Source: an uncultured Anaerolineales bacterium (GTDB taxonomy: Bacteria > Chloroflexota > Anaerolineae > Anaerolineales > UBA6663). From it: a stretch of DNA of 58,728 nt. Below, in pieces: positions 25,224 through 33,610 of this stretch. The stretch's first letter is position 1. The number at the start of each line of letters is the position of its first letter. The stretch covers positions 1 to 58,728 of the forward strand of contig CALFZO010000001.1 in assembly GCA_937952305.1 (NCBI GenBank), given 5' to 3'. The translations under genes and the position numbers were made by a program. The notes under the pieces were generated by a model. That model saw only the letters and a program-made list of their open reading frames with translations. It made no database searches and was not told where the DNA came from.

Positions 25224-25826
25224 ATGGAAATCTCTGCTCAAATGGTGAAGGAGCTGCGCGAGGCGACTGGCGCAGGCATCCTGGACTGCCGCAAGGCGCT
25301 GCTCGAGAATAACGGCGACTTCGACAAAGCCGTCGCCTGGCTGCGCGAGAAGGGTCTGGCGGCAGCGAATAAGAAGGCCGGGCGCGAGGCGCGCGAGGGC
25401 AAGCTGGAACTGTACAGCCACGCCGGCGGCCGGGTCGGCGTCGTGGTCGAGGTCAATTGCGAGACTGACTTTGTGGCGCGCACCGAGCAATTCCAGTCGT
25501 TCGCGCACGACCTGGCCCTGCACATCGCCGCGTCCGCGCCGCGTTACATGGACGTCGCCGACGTCCCGGCTGACGTGCTCGAGTCCGAGAAGTCGATCGC
25601 GCGCAACCGCGCCAAGGAAGACGGCAAGCCCGAGAAGATCTGGGACAAGATCGTGGAGGGCCGGCTGGAGAAGTTTTACCAGGAGGTCTGCCTGATGAGC
25701 CAGCCCTTCGTCAAGGACGAGGCGCTGACCATCGCCGAATTGCTCAAACGGACGATTTCGGCCACCGGCGAGAACATCCTCATCCGCCGCTTCGTGCGCT
25801 GGGAGCTGGGCGAGACCGTCGGGTAA
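25224..25826 (+). CDS. tsf: Elongation factor Ts
   Basis: 200 residues, the short EF-Ts form that has a single core subdomain. Motifs are the UBA-like start VKELREATGAGILDCRKAL and VEVNCETDFVART. It exchanges GDP for GTP on EF-Tu. It follows rpsB with 5 nt between and is followed by a perfect terminator hairpin, so pyrH probably has separate transcription. Confidence 0.95.
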   Translation: MEISAQMVKELREATGAGILDCRKALLENNGDFDKAVAWLREKGLAAANKKAGREAREGKLELYSHAGGRVGVVVEVNCETDFVARTEQFQSFAHDLALHIAASAPRYMDVADVPADVLESEKSIARNRAKEDGKPEKIWDKIVEGRLEKFYQEVCLMSQPFVKDEALTIAELLKRTISATGENILIRRFVRWELGETVG

Positions 25827-25982
25827 TCCACCGGTGCTGGCCCGCTGCCGGATGGTTAGCGCGTGATGTCTCTGGACGCCGCCCACTTGGTACGGCCGGT
25901 GATCGTCGGCCGGGGTCCCGGCGCCGGCGGGGCAGCCGCCGTCCGGCGCGGGGCCGGAGTCAAGACAGGCGAATGAGCACCG

Positions 25983-26017
25983 ACGGGTGACTGTGGCGCA
26001 CACAGTCACCCGTTTTT
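25983..26017 (+). terminator. Intrinsic terminator after tsf
   Basis: Perfect 13-bp stem (25983-25995 with 26001-26013) with loop GCGCA, followed by TTTTA. The roughly 155 bp between the tsf stop and this hairpin holds no gene. Confidence 0.88.
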
Positions 26018-26096
26018 ATGCGGCCCGGCGCTGGCGGCCGGCGCCGCACCCCCACGGCCGCGCCGTCAGCGGCGCCGGCCGGGTCAAGGAGAGTCT

Positions 26097-26813
26097 ATGG
26101 CCACTCCTGTTTATCGTCGGATCCTGCTCAAATTGGGCGGCGAAGCCTTGGCCGGCATCGGCGGGCTGGGCATCAACCCGGAACTGGCCGAGGAGATCGC
26201 GGCCAAGATCAAAACCGTGCGCGACTTAGGCGTTGAGATCGCCCTAGTCATCGGCGGCGGCAATCTGTGGCGCGGACGCGAAGGCATCCAGCACGGCATG
26301 GAGCGGGCCACGGCCGACTACATCGGCATGATCGGCACCGTCATGAACGCCCTGGCGCTCCAGGATGCGCTGGAGCGGGCCGGCGTCTTCACCCGGGTCC
26401 AGACCGCCATCGAGATGCGCGCTGTGGCCGAGCCCTACATCCGCCGCCGGGCCATCCGCCATCTGGAGAAGGGCCGGGTCGTCATCTTCGCGGCCGGCAC
26501 CGGCAATCCTTACTTCTCCACCGACACGGCCGGCGCGTTGCGGGCCATGGAGATCGACGCCGATGTGATGGTCAAGGCCACCAAGGTCGACGGCGTCTAC
26601 GACGACGACCCCAAGCTCAACCCGGCCGCGCACAAGTTCGACAACCTGTCCTACATCGAAGCCCTCAACCGCCGGCTGAAAGTCCTGGACAGCACGGCCA
26701 TCAGCCTGTGCATGGACAACAGCCTGCCGATCCTGGTCCTCAACTTGTGGGAAGGCGAAGCGCTGGCCCGGGCCGTGATGGGCGAGAAGATCGGCACCGT
26801 CATCGGGCGGTAA
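26097..26813 (+). CDS. pyrH: UMP kinase
   Basis: 238 residues. Family motifs are RILLKLGGEALAG, VIGGGNLWRG, TADYIGMIGTVMNALALQ, FAAGTGNPYFSTDTAGALRA in outline, and VMVKATKVDGVYDDDPK. It phosphorylates UMP to UDP and is hexameric and essential. It follows tsf, the usual order, but is separated from it by a strong terminator. GGAGAG lies about 5 nt before the ATG. Confidence 0.95.
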   Translation: MATPVYRRILLKLGGEALAGIGGLGINPELAEEIAAKIKTVRDLGVEIALVIGGGNLWRGREGIQHGMERATADYIGMIGTVMNALALQDALERAGVFTRVQTAIEMRAVAEPYIRRRAIRHLEKGRVVIFAAGTGNPYFSTDTAGALRAMEIDADVMVKATKVDGVYDDDPKLNPAAHKFDNLSYIEALNRRLKVLDSTAISLCMDNSLPILVLNLWEGEALARAVMGEKIGTVIGR

Positions 26814-26842
26814 CCGGCCGCAGGCGCGGCGAGGCGCAGGGC

Positions 26843-26871
26843 TTGTGACTCGCCGCACAGTCTGCTATAAT
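26843..26871 (+). promoter_or_regulatory. Promoter of rplS
   Basis: TTGTGA (26843-26848), 17-bp spacer, TATAAT (26866-26871) preceded by TGC (extended -10). The inferred start is near 26878. Confidence 0.75.
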
Positions 26872-26884
26872 CTTCGGGCCTTAG

Positions 26885-26904
26885 CCGCCCCTGTCTGTGG
26901 GCGG
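26885..26904 (+). promoter_or_regulatory. Hairpin in the rplS leader
   Basis: CCGCCC (26885-26890) pairs with GGGCGG (26899-26904) around an 8-nt loop, followed by TTCATTTT. It lies in the 57-nt leader and could be an L19 autoregulatory structure. Confidence 0.4.
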
Positions 26905-26934
26905 TTCATTTTGCCCTAGAACAGAGAGAACGAC

Positions 26935-27288
26935 ATGCCCGACTTGATCAAGGCGGTGGAAGCGCCCGCCAATCCCAAAGTGCCCGCCCTCGAGCCCGGT
27001 GACAACGTCAGCGTCCACGTGCGCATCGTCGAAGGCAACAAGGAACGCGTGCAGGAGTTCAAAGGCACGGTGATCCGCATGCGCAAAGGCGGCAACCAGG
27101 CCAGCTTTACGGTGCGCCGCGTCGCCGCGCACGGCATCGGCGTGGAGCGCACCTTCCTGATGCGCTCGCCGCGCATCGAGCGCGTCGACATCTTCCGCCG
27201 CGCCAAGGTCCGCCGCGCCCAGTTGTACTTCCTGCGTGACCGCCAGGGTAAGTCGGCGCGGCTTAAGGAACGGCGCGTCGACGCCTAA
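26935..27288 (+). CDS. rplS: 50S ribosomal protein L19
   Basis: 117 residues. Typical L19 sequence: PGDNVSVHVRIVEGNKERVQ, FKGTVIRMRKGG, FTVRRVAAHGIGVERTFLMR and SPRIERVDIFRRAKVRRAQL in outline. It lies at the interface of the ribosomal subunits. It has its own promoter and a terminator after it, so it is monocistronic and not in the usual rpsP-rimM-trmD-rplS operon. Confidence 0.96.
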   Translation: MPDLIKAVEAPANPKVPALEPGDNVSVHVRIVEGNKERVQEFKGTVIRMRKGGNQASFTVRRVAAHGIGVERTFLMRSPRIERVDIFRRAKVRRAQLYFLRDRQGKSARLKERRVDA

Positions 27289-27317
27289 GCGGCGCCCCGG
27301 CGTCTGTTCGCTCCTCC

Positions 27318-27354
27318 AGGCGTAGGCCGCTTCGCGCGGGCCTGCGCCTTTTTT
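27318..27354 (+). terminator. Intrinsic terminator after rplS
   Basis: A 13-bp GC-rich stem with one G-T pair and one bulge, then six T, ending just before the next gene's ribosome site. Confidence 0.85.
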
Positions 27355-27374
27355 GATCCCGGCCCGGAGCCTCT

Positions 27375-28118
27375 ATGGCCAATCCCGTCATCGGCCTGAC
27401 GGCCGAACACTTTTCCTCCGGCTACTTCCCCGAACCGGACCGCGGCGTGCAGGGCGTGCTCGGCACCTATATCGACGCGCTGCTCGGCGCTGGCGGGCTG
27501 CCCGTGCTGATCCCGGTCTCGGTCACCGACGCGGATCTGCGCGGGCTGCTGGAGCGCCTGGACGGCCTGCTGATCCCGGGCGGCGGCGATGTCGACCCCG
27601 CCTATTACGGCCAGACACCGCACCCGGAGCTGGGCGAGGTGGACCCGGACCGGGACCGCGTGGAGCTGGCGGCCGCCCGGCTGGCGCTGGCCAGCGGCCA
27701 GCCGTTGCTGGGGGTCTGCCGCGGCGCGCAGGTCATGAATATCGCTCAGGGGGGCACGCTGGTGCAGGATCTGCCCAGCCAGTTCCCGCAGGCGCTGCGC
27801 CACGCGCACCCCGTGAAGGACTTTTCGCGCGAGCACCTGGCGCACCCGGTGCAGATCGAAGAGGAGTCGTTGCTGGCGCGCAGCCTGGGCAAGCCGATCG
27901 TCCAGGTCAACAGCCGCCATCACCAGGCGATCCAGAGGGTGGCGCCCGGTCTGGTGGTGGTGGCGCGCGCTCCGGATGGGGTGATTGAGGGGATCGAGCA
28001 GCCCGGCCACCCGTTCGCGCTCGGCGTGCAGTGGCATCCCGAGAACCTGCAGGCGCTGCCTGAGATGAAAGCGCTGTTTGTGAAGTTCGTGGAGGCGTGC
28101 GCGCGGAATAAGGTCTAG
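27375..28118 (+). CDS. Gamma-glutamyl-gamma-aminobutyrate hydrolase-like class I glutamine amidotransferase (peptidase C26)
   Basis: 247 residues. The GATase-I triad is visible: nucleophile C115 in LLGVCRGAQVMN, and the His and Glu in GVQWHPE near residue 218. PGGGDVDPAYYG and NSRHHQAI are marks of the PuuD branch. Such enzymes cleave gamma-glutamyl amides, for example gamma-Glu-GABA in putrescine breakdown. The natural substrate here is uncertain because no other putrescine genes are nearby. CGGAG lies about 6 nt before the ATG. Confidence 0.85.
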   Translation: MANPVIGLTAEHFSSGYFPEPDRGVQGVLGTYIDALLGAGGLPVLIPVSVTDADLRGLLERLDGLLIPGGGDVDPAYYGQTPHPELGEVDPDRDRVELAAARLALASGQPLLGVCRGAQVMNIAQGGTLVQDLPSQFPQALRHAHPVKDFSREHLAHPVQIEEESLLARSLGKPIVQVNSRHHQAIQRVAPGLVVVARAPDGVIEGIEQPGHPFALGVQWHPENLQALPEMKALFVKFVEACARNKV

Positions 28119-28177
28119 GGACAGAAGCAGAACGACGAACGCCGAGGCGCGCCGCCGATCTCCCGCCCTGCGTCTGA

Positions 28178-28819
28178 TTAAATCAACCCCAGTTCTCTCG
28201 CCCGCAAGGCGGCCTGGGTCCGGTCCCGCGCGTCGATCTTGCCCAGGACGTTGGTGACGTAGTTCTTCACCGTACCCTCGGCCAGGCTGAGCTTCTGGCC
28301 GATCTCCTTGTTGCTCAGGCCGTCGGCCACCAGACGCAGCACCTCCAGCTCACGCTCGGAGAGCGGCTCGGGCAATTCGGCGGGTTTGGCCGACGGCGCC
28401 AGCCGCGCGAACTCCGCGAACACGCGCCGCGCCACGGAGGGCTCGATCAGGGCGCCGCCGCCGGCCACCGTGCGCACGGCGCTGGCCAGATCGCTCCCGG
28501 AGACGTCCTTCAAGAGATAGCCCAGCGCGCCGGCGCGCAGCCCCTCGAACACGCTGGCATCGTCGTCGAACGTGGTCAGGATAATGACGCGCGCCTCCGG
28601 CCACTGCGCGCGCAGCCGCCGCGTGGCCTCAACGCCGTTGAGCACCGGCATGCGGATGTCCATCAGCACGACGTCCGGGTTGAGCTGGGCGTACAGGTCC
28701 AAGGCGGCCTGGCCGTCGCCGGCCTCGCCCACGATCTCGAAGTCGTTTTCGAGTTCGAGCAGTGTGCGCAGCCCCTCGCGCATCAGGCGTTGGTCGTCGA
28801 CCAGCAGTAACCGTATCAT
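28178..28819 (-). CDS. NarL/LuxR-family response regulator
   Basis: 213 residues. The receiver domain has acidic pocket VDDQ (D8, D9), phospho-acceptor D54 in VVLMDIRMPV, T in ILTTFDD and K in LLKDVSG. The C-terminal helix-turn-helix runs from about 150 to 205 (LSERELEVLRLVADGLSNKE, then GTVKNYVTNVLGKI). It starts 19 nt after the histidine-kinase stop and is the last gene of the exporter/two-component unit. It is the best local candidate to bind the TGACC direct-repeat elements at the four promoters between 33528 and 39974, including the promoter of its own exporter operon. That link is inferred from position only. Confidence 0.92.
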   Translation of the reverse strand: MIRLLLVDDQRLMREGLRTLLELENDFEIVGEAGDGQAALDLYAQLNPDVVLMDIRMPVLNGVEATRRLRAQWPEARVIILTTFDDDASVFEGLRAGALGYLLKDVSGSDLASAVRTVAGGGALIEPSVARRVFAEFARLAPSAKPAELPEPLSERELEVLRLVADGLSNKEIGQKLSLAEGTVKNYVTNVLGKIDARDRTQAALRARELGLI

Positions 28820-28838
28820 CGCTAGGATCCGTTGCGTT

Positions 28839-29990
28839 TCAGGCGGATGGCGTTTGCGGCGCGAGCGGCAGCGTCAGACGCAGCAAGGCCCCGCCGCCCG
28901 GCCGGGCCTCCAGGGCCACGGTCCCGCCCAATTGGGCGGCCCGTTCCTGCAAACCGCGCAGCCCAAAGCCGCTATTGATCTCAGGCGGGTAACCCCGGCC
29001 ATCGTCGGCGGCCGTCAGCGTCAGCGCGTCTCCGGCAGCGCGCACCTCCAGCCAGACGGCGCGCGCCTGGGCGTGGCGCTGGGCGTTGGTGAGGGCCTCC
29101 TGCGCGGTGCGGTACAGGGCCAGCCGCTGCGGCTCGGCCAGCGCCGGCAGCGGCGCCTGGGTGAGGTGGACCGCCAGGCCCGTGCTCTCCTGGAAACCCT
29201 GGGCCAGCCGCTGCAAGGCGGCGTCCAGCGGCAGGTCGTCGGCCAGCGGTGTGCGCAGCGTGGCCACCGTGCGGCGCAGATCGGTCAGCGCCTCCTTCAT
29301 CTGCTCGCGCATCGCGCCGATCATGCGCCCGGCCCGCTCGGGGTCGGTGGGGATCAGGCGCTGGGCGCCCTCCAATTGAACGACGGCCACTGTCAGGCGG
29401 TGCCCGATGGAGTCATGCACCTCACGCGCCAGCCGATTGCGCTCCTCGGCCACGGCCAACTCTTTGAGCTGGCTCTGGGCCGCGCGCAGCTCCTCCAGCA
29501 GCCGCTGGCTCTCGGCGCGCGCCAACTGCGCGTCGCGCAGCGACTTGCCGAAGGTGCCGAAGAACAGGTAGCCGCCCGCATACGGCAGGCTGAAGATCAG
29601 GCCCTCCAGCCAGCCGCCCAGCGCCGCCGCGAACACGTACGTGATTACCAGGAAGGCCAGGATCCACAGCAAGGCCTGGCGGGTGACCAGCGTCACCATC
29701 ACTTCGGCGCTCAGCACGAAGAACAGGATCGGGGCGGCGAAGGCGTTGGGCCGCAGCCAGAGCACGCCGATGGCCAGCAGAGTCTGCGCCAGGAAGTAGG
29801 CCTGCGGCACGAGCGGCGAGGTGATTTCGTGCGGGTGGAACACTAACAGCCCGGCGAAGGCCAGCAGCAGCGCCAGGCTGGTCCAGCGGGCCGTCCCATC
29901 GTCGATCGACACGAAGCTGATCACGGCGACGGCGGCGACGGTGAAGACGCCGGCCAGGTCGATCAAACTGAAACTCAAGCGGCGGAGCAT
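28839..29990 (-). CDS. Membrane sensor histidine kinase (HisKA_3 type)
   Basis: 383 residues. Five or six N-terminal helices (to about residue 150) form a membrane sensor. A short coiled region then leads to the HisKA_3 box RNRLAREVHDSIGHRLT with the phospho-His, and the ATPase domain ends with ADDGRGYPPEINSGFGLRGL. It autophosphorylates and passes phosphate to the adjacent NarL-type regulator; the membrane-embedded sensor suggests detection of membrane state or a lipophilic compound. The ATG at 29990 is preceded by TACAAT at 6 nt and no Shine-Dalgarno, so the kinase-regulator pair probably has a leaderless promoter of its own in addition to exporter readthrough. Confidence 0.9.
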   Translation of the reverse strand: MLRRLSFSLIDLAGVFTVAAVAVISFVSIDDGTARWTSLALLLAFAGLLVFHPHEITSPLVPQAYFLAQTLLAIGVLWLRPNAFAAPILFFVLSAEVMVTLVTRQALLWILAFLVITYVFAAALGGWLEGLIFSLPYAGGYLFFGTFGKSLRDAQLARAESQRLLEELRAAQSQLKELAVAEERNRLAREVHDSIGHRLTVAVVQLEGAQRLIPTDPERAGRMIGAMREQMKEALTDLRRTVATLRTPLADDLPLDAALQRLAQGFQESTGLAVHLTQAPLPALAEPQRLALYRTAQEALTNAQRHAQARAVWLEVRAAGDALTLTAADDGRGYPPEINSGFGLRGLQERAAQLGGTVALEARPGGGALLRLTLPLAPQTPSA

Positions 29991-29996
29991 GCTCGG

Positions 29997-30002
29997 ATTG
30001 TA
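29997..30002 (-). promoter_or_regulatory. -10 box of a leaderless promoter for the histidine kinase
   Basis: TACAAT on the minus strand, 6 nt before the ATG at 29990. Confidence 0.55.
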
Positions 30003-30032
30003 ACGCATAGTCGGGGTGACCCGCCGCCGGCG

Positions 30033-31229
30033 CTACTCGTAGCGGAAGCGCCAGACGCCGAGGGTGAAGAACACGACGGCAAACCCGGCCAGCACGCCGG
30101 CCTCCAGCAGGATGCCGCTCACGGCCTGCCCGCGCAAAACGAGGTCGAGCAGGCCCTGCATGGCCCAGGCGGTCGGCAGCACCTTGGTGGCCGTCCGCAC
30201 GGCCTCCGGGAAGAGTTCGATCGGGTACCAGCAGCCGCCCAGCAGGGCCATGGCCATGCCGAGCAGCATGCTCAAGCCGCTGGCCTGGCCCTCGGTCTTG
30301 ACGAAGGTGCCCAGCGTGGTCCCAAGCGCAGCCGCGGCCAGGGCGAAGGCGACCAGCAAGACCGCCAGGGCGACCGGCTCACGGCCCCAACTGAGGCCCA
30401 TGACCCAGGTGCCGAAGCCAATCAGCAGCGTCATCTGCACCAGCGCCACCGCCACCTGGCCCGTGATCGACCCGAGCAGGAAGGTGGCCTTCTCGGTCGG
30501 CGTGGTCAGCAGCCGGCGCAGCGTGCCCTGCTGGCGCTCGAACGCGTACAGGCCGGAGAGCCCGAGCAGCGGGATGAAGACCCAGGTGATCAGCTGCCCG
30601 GCCGACGAGTTGGCGGCCGGATCGTAGTCGACCGGATCCGCCGTGAGCGCGCGCCGCACGGCCAGGCGGTCAGGCGCTTCCGCAAACAGAGTCGCGGCCT
30701 GCTGGCGGGCGGCGTCGAAGTAGTCGGCGCGCGCGCCAGCCGAAGCGAACGGCTGACGTCGTTCGGCCTCCGCCACGCTGGCCTCCGCCACCGCCAGCGA
30801 CTGTCCGACGCGCCCGGCCACCGCCAGCACCGCGCGCTCAGCCGCCTGGGCGTTCAGGTTGTTGGGCTGTTGGCGCAGCTCCAGCTCCAGCGCGCCGGTG
30901 GTCAGCGCGGCCGTGTCAAAGCCGGCCGGGATGATCAGGAGCGCCGCGGCGTTGCGGTCGTCGAATTGGGCTTCGGCCTCGGCGCGCGGCAGCAGGTCGA
31001 CGCGCACCGCGTCGGAGCGCTCCAACGCCGTCCGCAGTTCGGCGGCCAGCGGCGTGCCCGCCTCGTCCACCACCAGCAGCCGGATACGCGCGTCCACGTC
31101 GCCGGGGTTGAAGCCGCCGCCCAGGATGAACGTGAAGACCAGCGGCAGGATGATGAAGAACAGCAGCTCCGACCGGCTGGCGAACCGGATCAGCCCATCT
31201 TTCCAAGCGATCGCCAATATCTTGCGCAT
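30033..31229 (-). CDS. ABC-2 type exporter permease (second)
   Basis: 398 residues. An N-terminal helix (LLFFIILPLVFTFILGGG) and a large extracytoplasmic domain (about 40-190) come before five helices in the C-terminal half, with the ABC-2 stretch QQGTLRRLLTTPTEKATFLLGSI in outline. It forms the channel of a drug/lipid-type exporter with the permease and ATPase encoded just upstream. It starts 11 nt after the first permease gene, with GGGAG before the ATG. Confidence 0.88.
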   Translation of the reverse strand: MRKILAIAWKDGLIRFASRSELLFFIILPLVFTFILGGGFNPGDVDARIRLLVVDEAGTPLAAELRTALERSDAVRVDLLPRAEAEAQFDDRNAAALLIIPAGFDTAALTTGALELELRQQPNNLNAQAAERAVLAVAGRVGQSLAVAEASVAEAERRQPFASAGARADYFDAARQQAATLFAEAPDRLAVRRALTADPVDYDPAANSSAGQLITWVFIPLLGLSGLYAFERQQGTLRRLLTTPTEKATFLLGSITGQVAVALVQMTLLIGFGTWVMGLSWGREPVALAVLLVAFALAAAALGTTLGTFVKTEGQASGLSMLLGMAMALLGGCWYPIELFPEAVRTATKVLPTAWAMQGLLDLVLRGQAVSGILLEAGVLAGFAVVFFTLGVWRFRYE

Positions 31230-31240
31230 GTCCGTCTCCC

Positions 31241-32494
31241 TTACCGCTGCACGAGGCCCTGGCGGTTGAAGAGCGCCGCCGCCGCGCCGAACAGGACCAC
31301 GGCCATGGCCAGCAGCGCGCCGATCGGCACGGCGATGTCGGCCAGCCGGCCGCCCAGCGCCAAAGTGGTAAACGCTTCCAGGCCCCAGGCGTTCGGCGTG
31401 ATGCGACTGATGACCTGCACCCAGCCCGGCAGGTTGCTCAGGCTGATGAAGCTGCCGCCCAGGATGCCGAAGGTGAGCATGACGGCTGAACCGAGGCTGG
31501 CCACCTGCGACGGGCTTTTGGCCACGGCCGTGATCAGGAGGCCCCAGCCGGTGGCGCCGGCCACGGCTGCCAGCACCAGAGCGCCCACGGCCAGCGGGTC
31601 ACCCCAGCGCAAGTTGAACATGACGGCGCTGCCGCCGATCAGGATAGCCATCTGGGCGACACCGGTCAGATAGATCCCGAAGACCTTGCCCCCCAGCACC
31701 TGGGCCGTGGCGGTCGGCGACACCAGCAGGCGCGGCAGCGTGCCCTGCGCGCGCTCGGCCAGGAGCGTGCGCCCGCCGTTGGACACCGTGTACATCAGGA
31801 ACATCAGGGCCATGCCCGGGGCGATGTAGGCCAGGGCGTCGAAGGCGGGGGCCGGCGCAGCTGTGCCGGTGGCGCGGCGGAGCTGGATGACCGGGGCGCT
31901 GGCAGCGGCCTGACGCTGGCCGATCTCGCGGCCGGCGGCCGCGGCTTCCTGCGGCTGGATCAACCCGCTCGTCAGGAGCTGGGTCACGCTCACCTGCCCG
32001 CCGACGCGCCCGATCTCGACGCGGCTCAGGAACTCGTCGACGACGGCCTGCACCACGCCGGCGCTGGTGGGCCGGGTGGGGTTGGCGTACAGCTCGACCT
32101 GGACCGTCGCGGCCGGCGCGCTCGCCTCGGCGCCTGACAAAATGCTGTCCGTGAATCCGGCCGGGATGATGACGGCGGCCGCGACCTGGTCGTCGTCCAC
32201 CCGTTGGCGCGCGGCGGCCGGGTCTGCGCTGGTCGTCGTCTCCAGCAGTTCGTCCAGATCGCTGGACGTGAACGTATCCACCAGGGCCTGCCCGAGCTGG
32301 CCGCCGTCCTGGTCCACCACCACGACCGGGATGGCGCTGATCCCGCCGGCGCTGCCGCCGACTGCGAAGCGGCCAGTGACCAGGCCCAGGCCGATGGTGA
32401 GCACCAACGGCGCCGCCAGCATCAGGAGCAGCGCGGCGCGGTCGCGAAAGGCCAGGGTGACATCTTTGAAACCGATGATGAGGATCTTAAGCAT
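31241..32494 (-). CDS. ABC-2 type exporter permease (first)
   Basis: 417 residues with the same architecture as its neighbour: one N-terminal helix (LLLMLAAPLVLTIGLGLV), an extracytoplasmic domain and a C-terminal cluster of five helices with ERAQGTLPRLLVSPTATAQV. The pair probably forms a heterodimer. It lies 61 nt after the ATPase gene and 11 nt before the second permease gene. Substrates of this family include antibiotics, lipids and cell-wall precursors; none can be chosen from sequence. Confidence 0.88.
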   Translation of the reverse strand: MLKILIIGFKDVTLAFRDRAALLLMLAAPLVLTIGLGLVTGRFAVGGSAGGISAIPVVVVDQDGGQLGQALVDTFTSSDLDELLETTTSADPAAARQRVDDDQVAAAVIIPAGFTDSILSGAEASAPAATVQVELYANPTRPTSAGVVQAVVDEFLSRVEIGRVGGQVSVTQLLTSGLIQPQEAAAAGREIGQRQAAASAPVIQLRRATGTAAPAPAFDALAYIAPGMALMFLMYTVSNGGRTLLAERAQGTLPRLLVSPTATAQVLGGKVFGIYLTGVAQMAILIGGSAVMFNLRWGDPLAVGALVLAAVAGATGWGLLITAVAKSPSQVASLGSAVMLTFGILGGSFISLSNLPGWVQVISRITPNAWGLEAFTTLALGGRLADIAVPIGALLAMAVVLFGAAAALFNRQGLVQR

Positions 32495-32555
32495 GGTCAG
32501 CCTCGCTGGGGCGGCGGACGATGGACAGACGCTGGCTGCCCGTCGTCCGGCGCCA

Positions 32556-33500
32556 TCAGTCGCGCAGGGCCCGCCCGGTGAGATGCAGGAAGACGGCTTC
32601 CAGGTTGGGCTCCTGGATATCCACCGACCGGATCTTCACGCCGATGGCGTTGGCGTGCCCAACCGCCGACGCCAGGGCCTCCTCGGCCTCCGGCACGATC
32701 AGCACGACCTCGTGGTCGGTCGTCGAGATCTGCTTGATCCCGGGCACAGCCCGCAGGGCGTCCGCCAGGGCGGCCGCATCCGCCTCTGCAGCCACGTGCA
32801 GGCGCAGCGTCTCGTCCTGGCCCACCTGCTGCGTCAACTCTGGCTGGGTGCCGAGCGCGATCATGCGGCCGTGGTCGATGATGCCCACGCGGTTGGAGAG
32901 CTCGGCGGCCTCTTCCATGTAGTGCGTGGTGTACAGCACGCTCATGCCCTGGCGGTTGAGGTCTTTGACCATGTCCAGGATGGCGCGGCGGCTCTGCGGG
33001 TCGATGCCCACCGTCGGCTCGTCCATGAACAGCAGCCGCGGCTTGTGCAGCAGGCCGACGCCGATGTTGACGCGGCGCTTCATGCCGCCCGAGAAGGTCT
33101 TGACGGCTTTGGTGGCCTTGTCGGCCAGGCCGATCTGGTCCAGGACTTCGGCGATCCGCCGGCGCAGGCTCTGGCCGGACATGCCGTACATCTGGCCCCA
33201 GAAGTTCAGGTTCTCGTGTGCGGTCAGGTCTTCATACAGGGCCAGGTCCTGCGGCACCACGCCGATGACGGCGCGCACCTGCATCGGCTGGCGCGTGATG
33301 GAGTGGCCGCCGACCAGGGCGTCGCCGCTGGTCGGCGCGTAGAGCGTGGACAGCATGGAGATGGTGGTGGACTTGCCGGCGCCGTTGGGGCCGAGCAAGC
33401 TGAAGATCTCGCCGTCTTCAATGTGAAACGAGATACCCTGCACGGCCTTGACGTCGCCGTAGTGTTTAACCAGGTTGCGGGCTTCCAGGATGGCGGTCAT
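32556..33500 (-). CDS. ABC exporter ATP-binding protein (DrrA-like)
   Basis: 314 residues. Walker A GPNGAGKST, Q-loop VVPQDLALYEDLT, signature TFSGGMKRR, Walker B RLLFMDEPTVGID and the switch His in TTHYMEE are intact. A C-terminal extension of about 90 residues matches DrrA-type drug-export ATPases. GGGAGG stands 7 nt before the ATG at 33500. It is the first gene of the exporter/two-component unit and lies about 20 nt downstream of the inferred start of TGACC-element A. Confidence 0.92.
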   Translation of the reverse strand: MTAILEARNLVKHYGDVKAVQGISFHIEDGEIFSLLGPNGAGKSTTISMLSTLYAPTSGDALVGGHSITRQPMQVRAVIGVVPQDLALYEDLTAHENLNFWGQMYGMSGQSLRRRIAEVLDQIGLADKATKAVKTFSGGMKRRVNIGVGLLHKPRLLFMDEPTVGIDPQSRRAILDMVKDLNRQGMSVLYTTHYMEEAAELSNRVGIIDHGRMIALGTQPELTQQVGQDETLRLHVAAEADAAALADALRAVPGIKQISTTDHEVVLIVPEAEEALASAVGHANAIGVKIRSVDIQEPNLEAVFLHLTGRALRD

Positions 33501-33527
33501 GCGATGTCCTCCCAAATGAACAGCCTG

Positions 33528-33581
33528 ACGATACCGGCCGGCCGGTCATGGCCGGCAGTGCCGGAGGTCATGCCAGGGTCA
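33528..33581 (-). promoter_or_regulatory. TGACC direct-repeat promoter element A (ABC exporter operon)
   Basis: On the minus strand three TGACC repeats (33581-33577, 33570-33566, 33548-33544) are followed after exactly 10 bp by TATCGT (33533-33528) as -10. The middle repeat continues as TGACCTCCGGCACT. The -35 region lacks consensus, which suggests an activator. The inferred start is about 20 nt before the ATG. Confidence 0.65.
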
Positions 33582-33610
33582 TGTGGCCGCAGCCCGCGGC
33601 CGGCCCAAAA

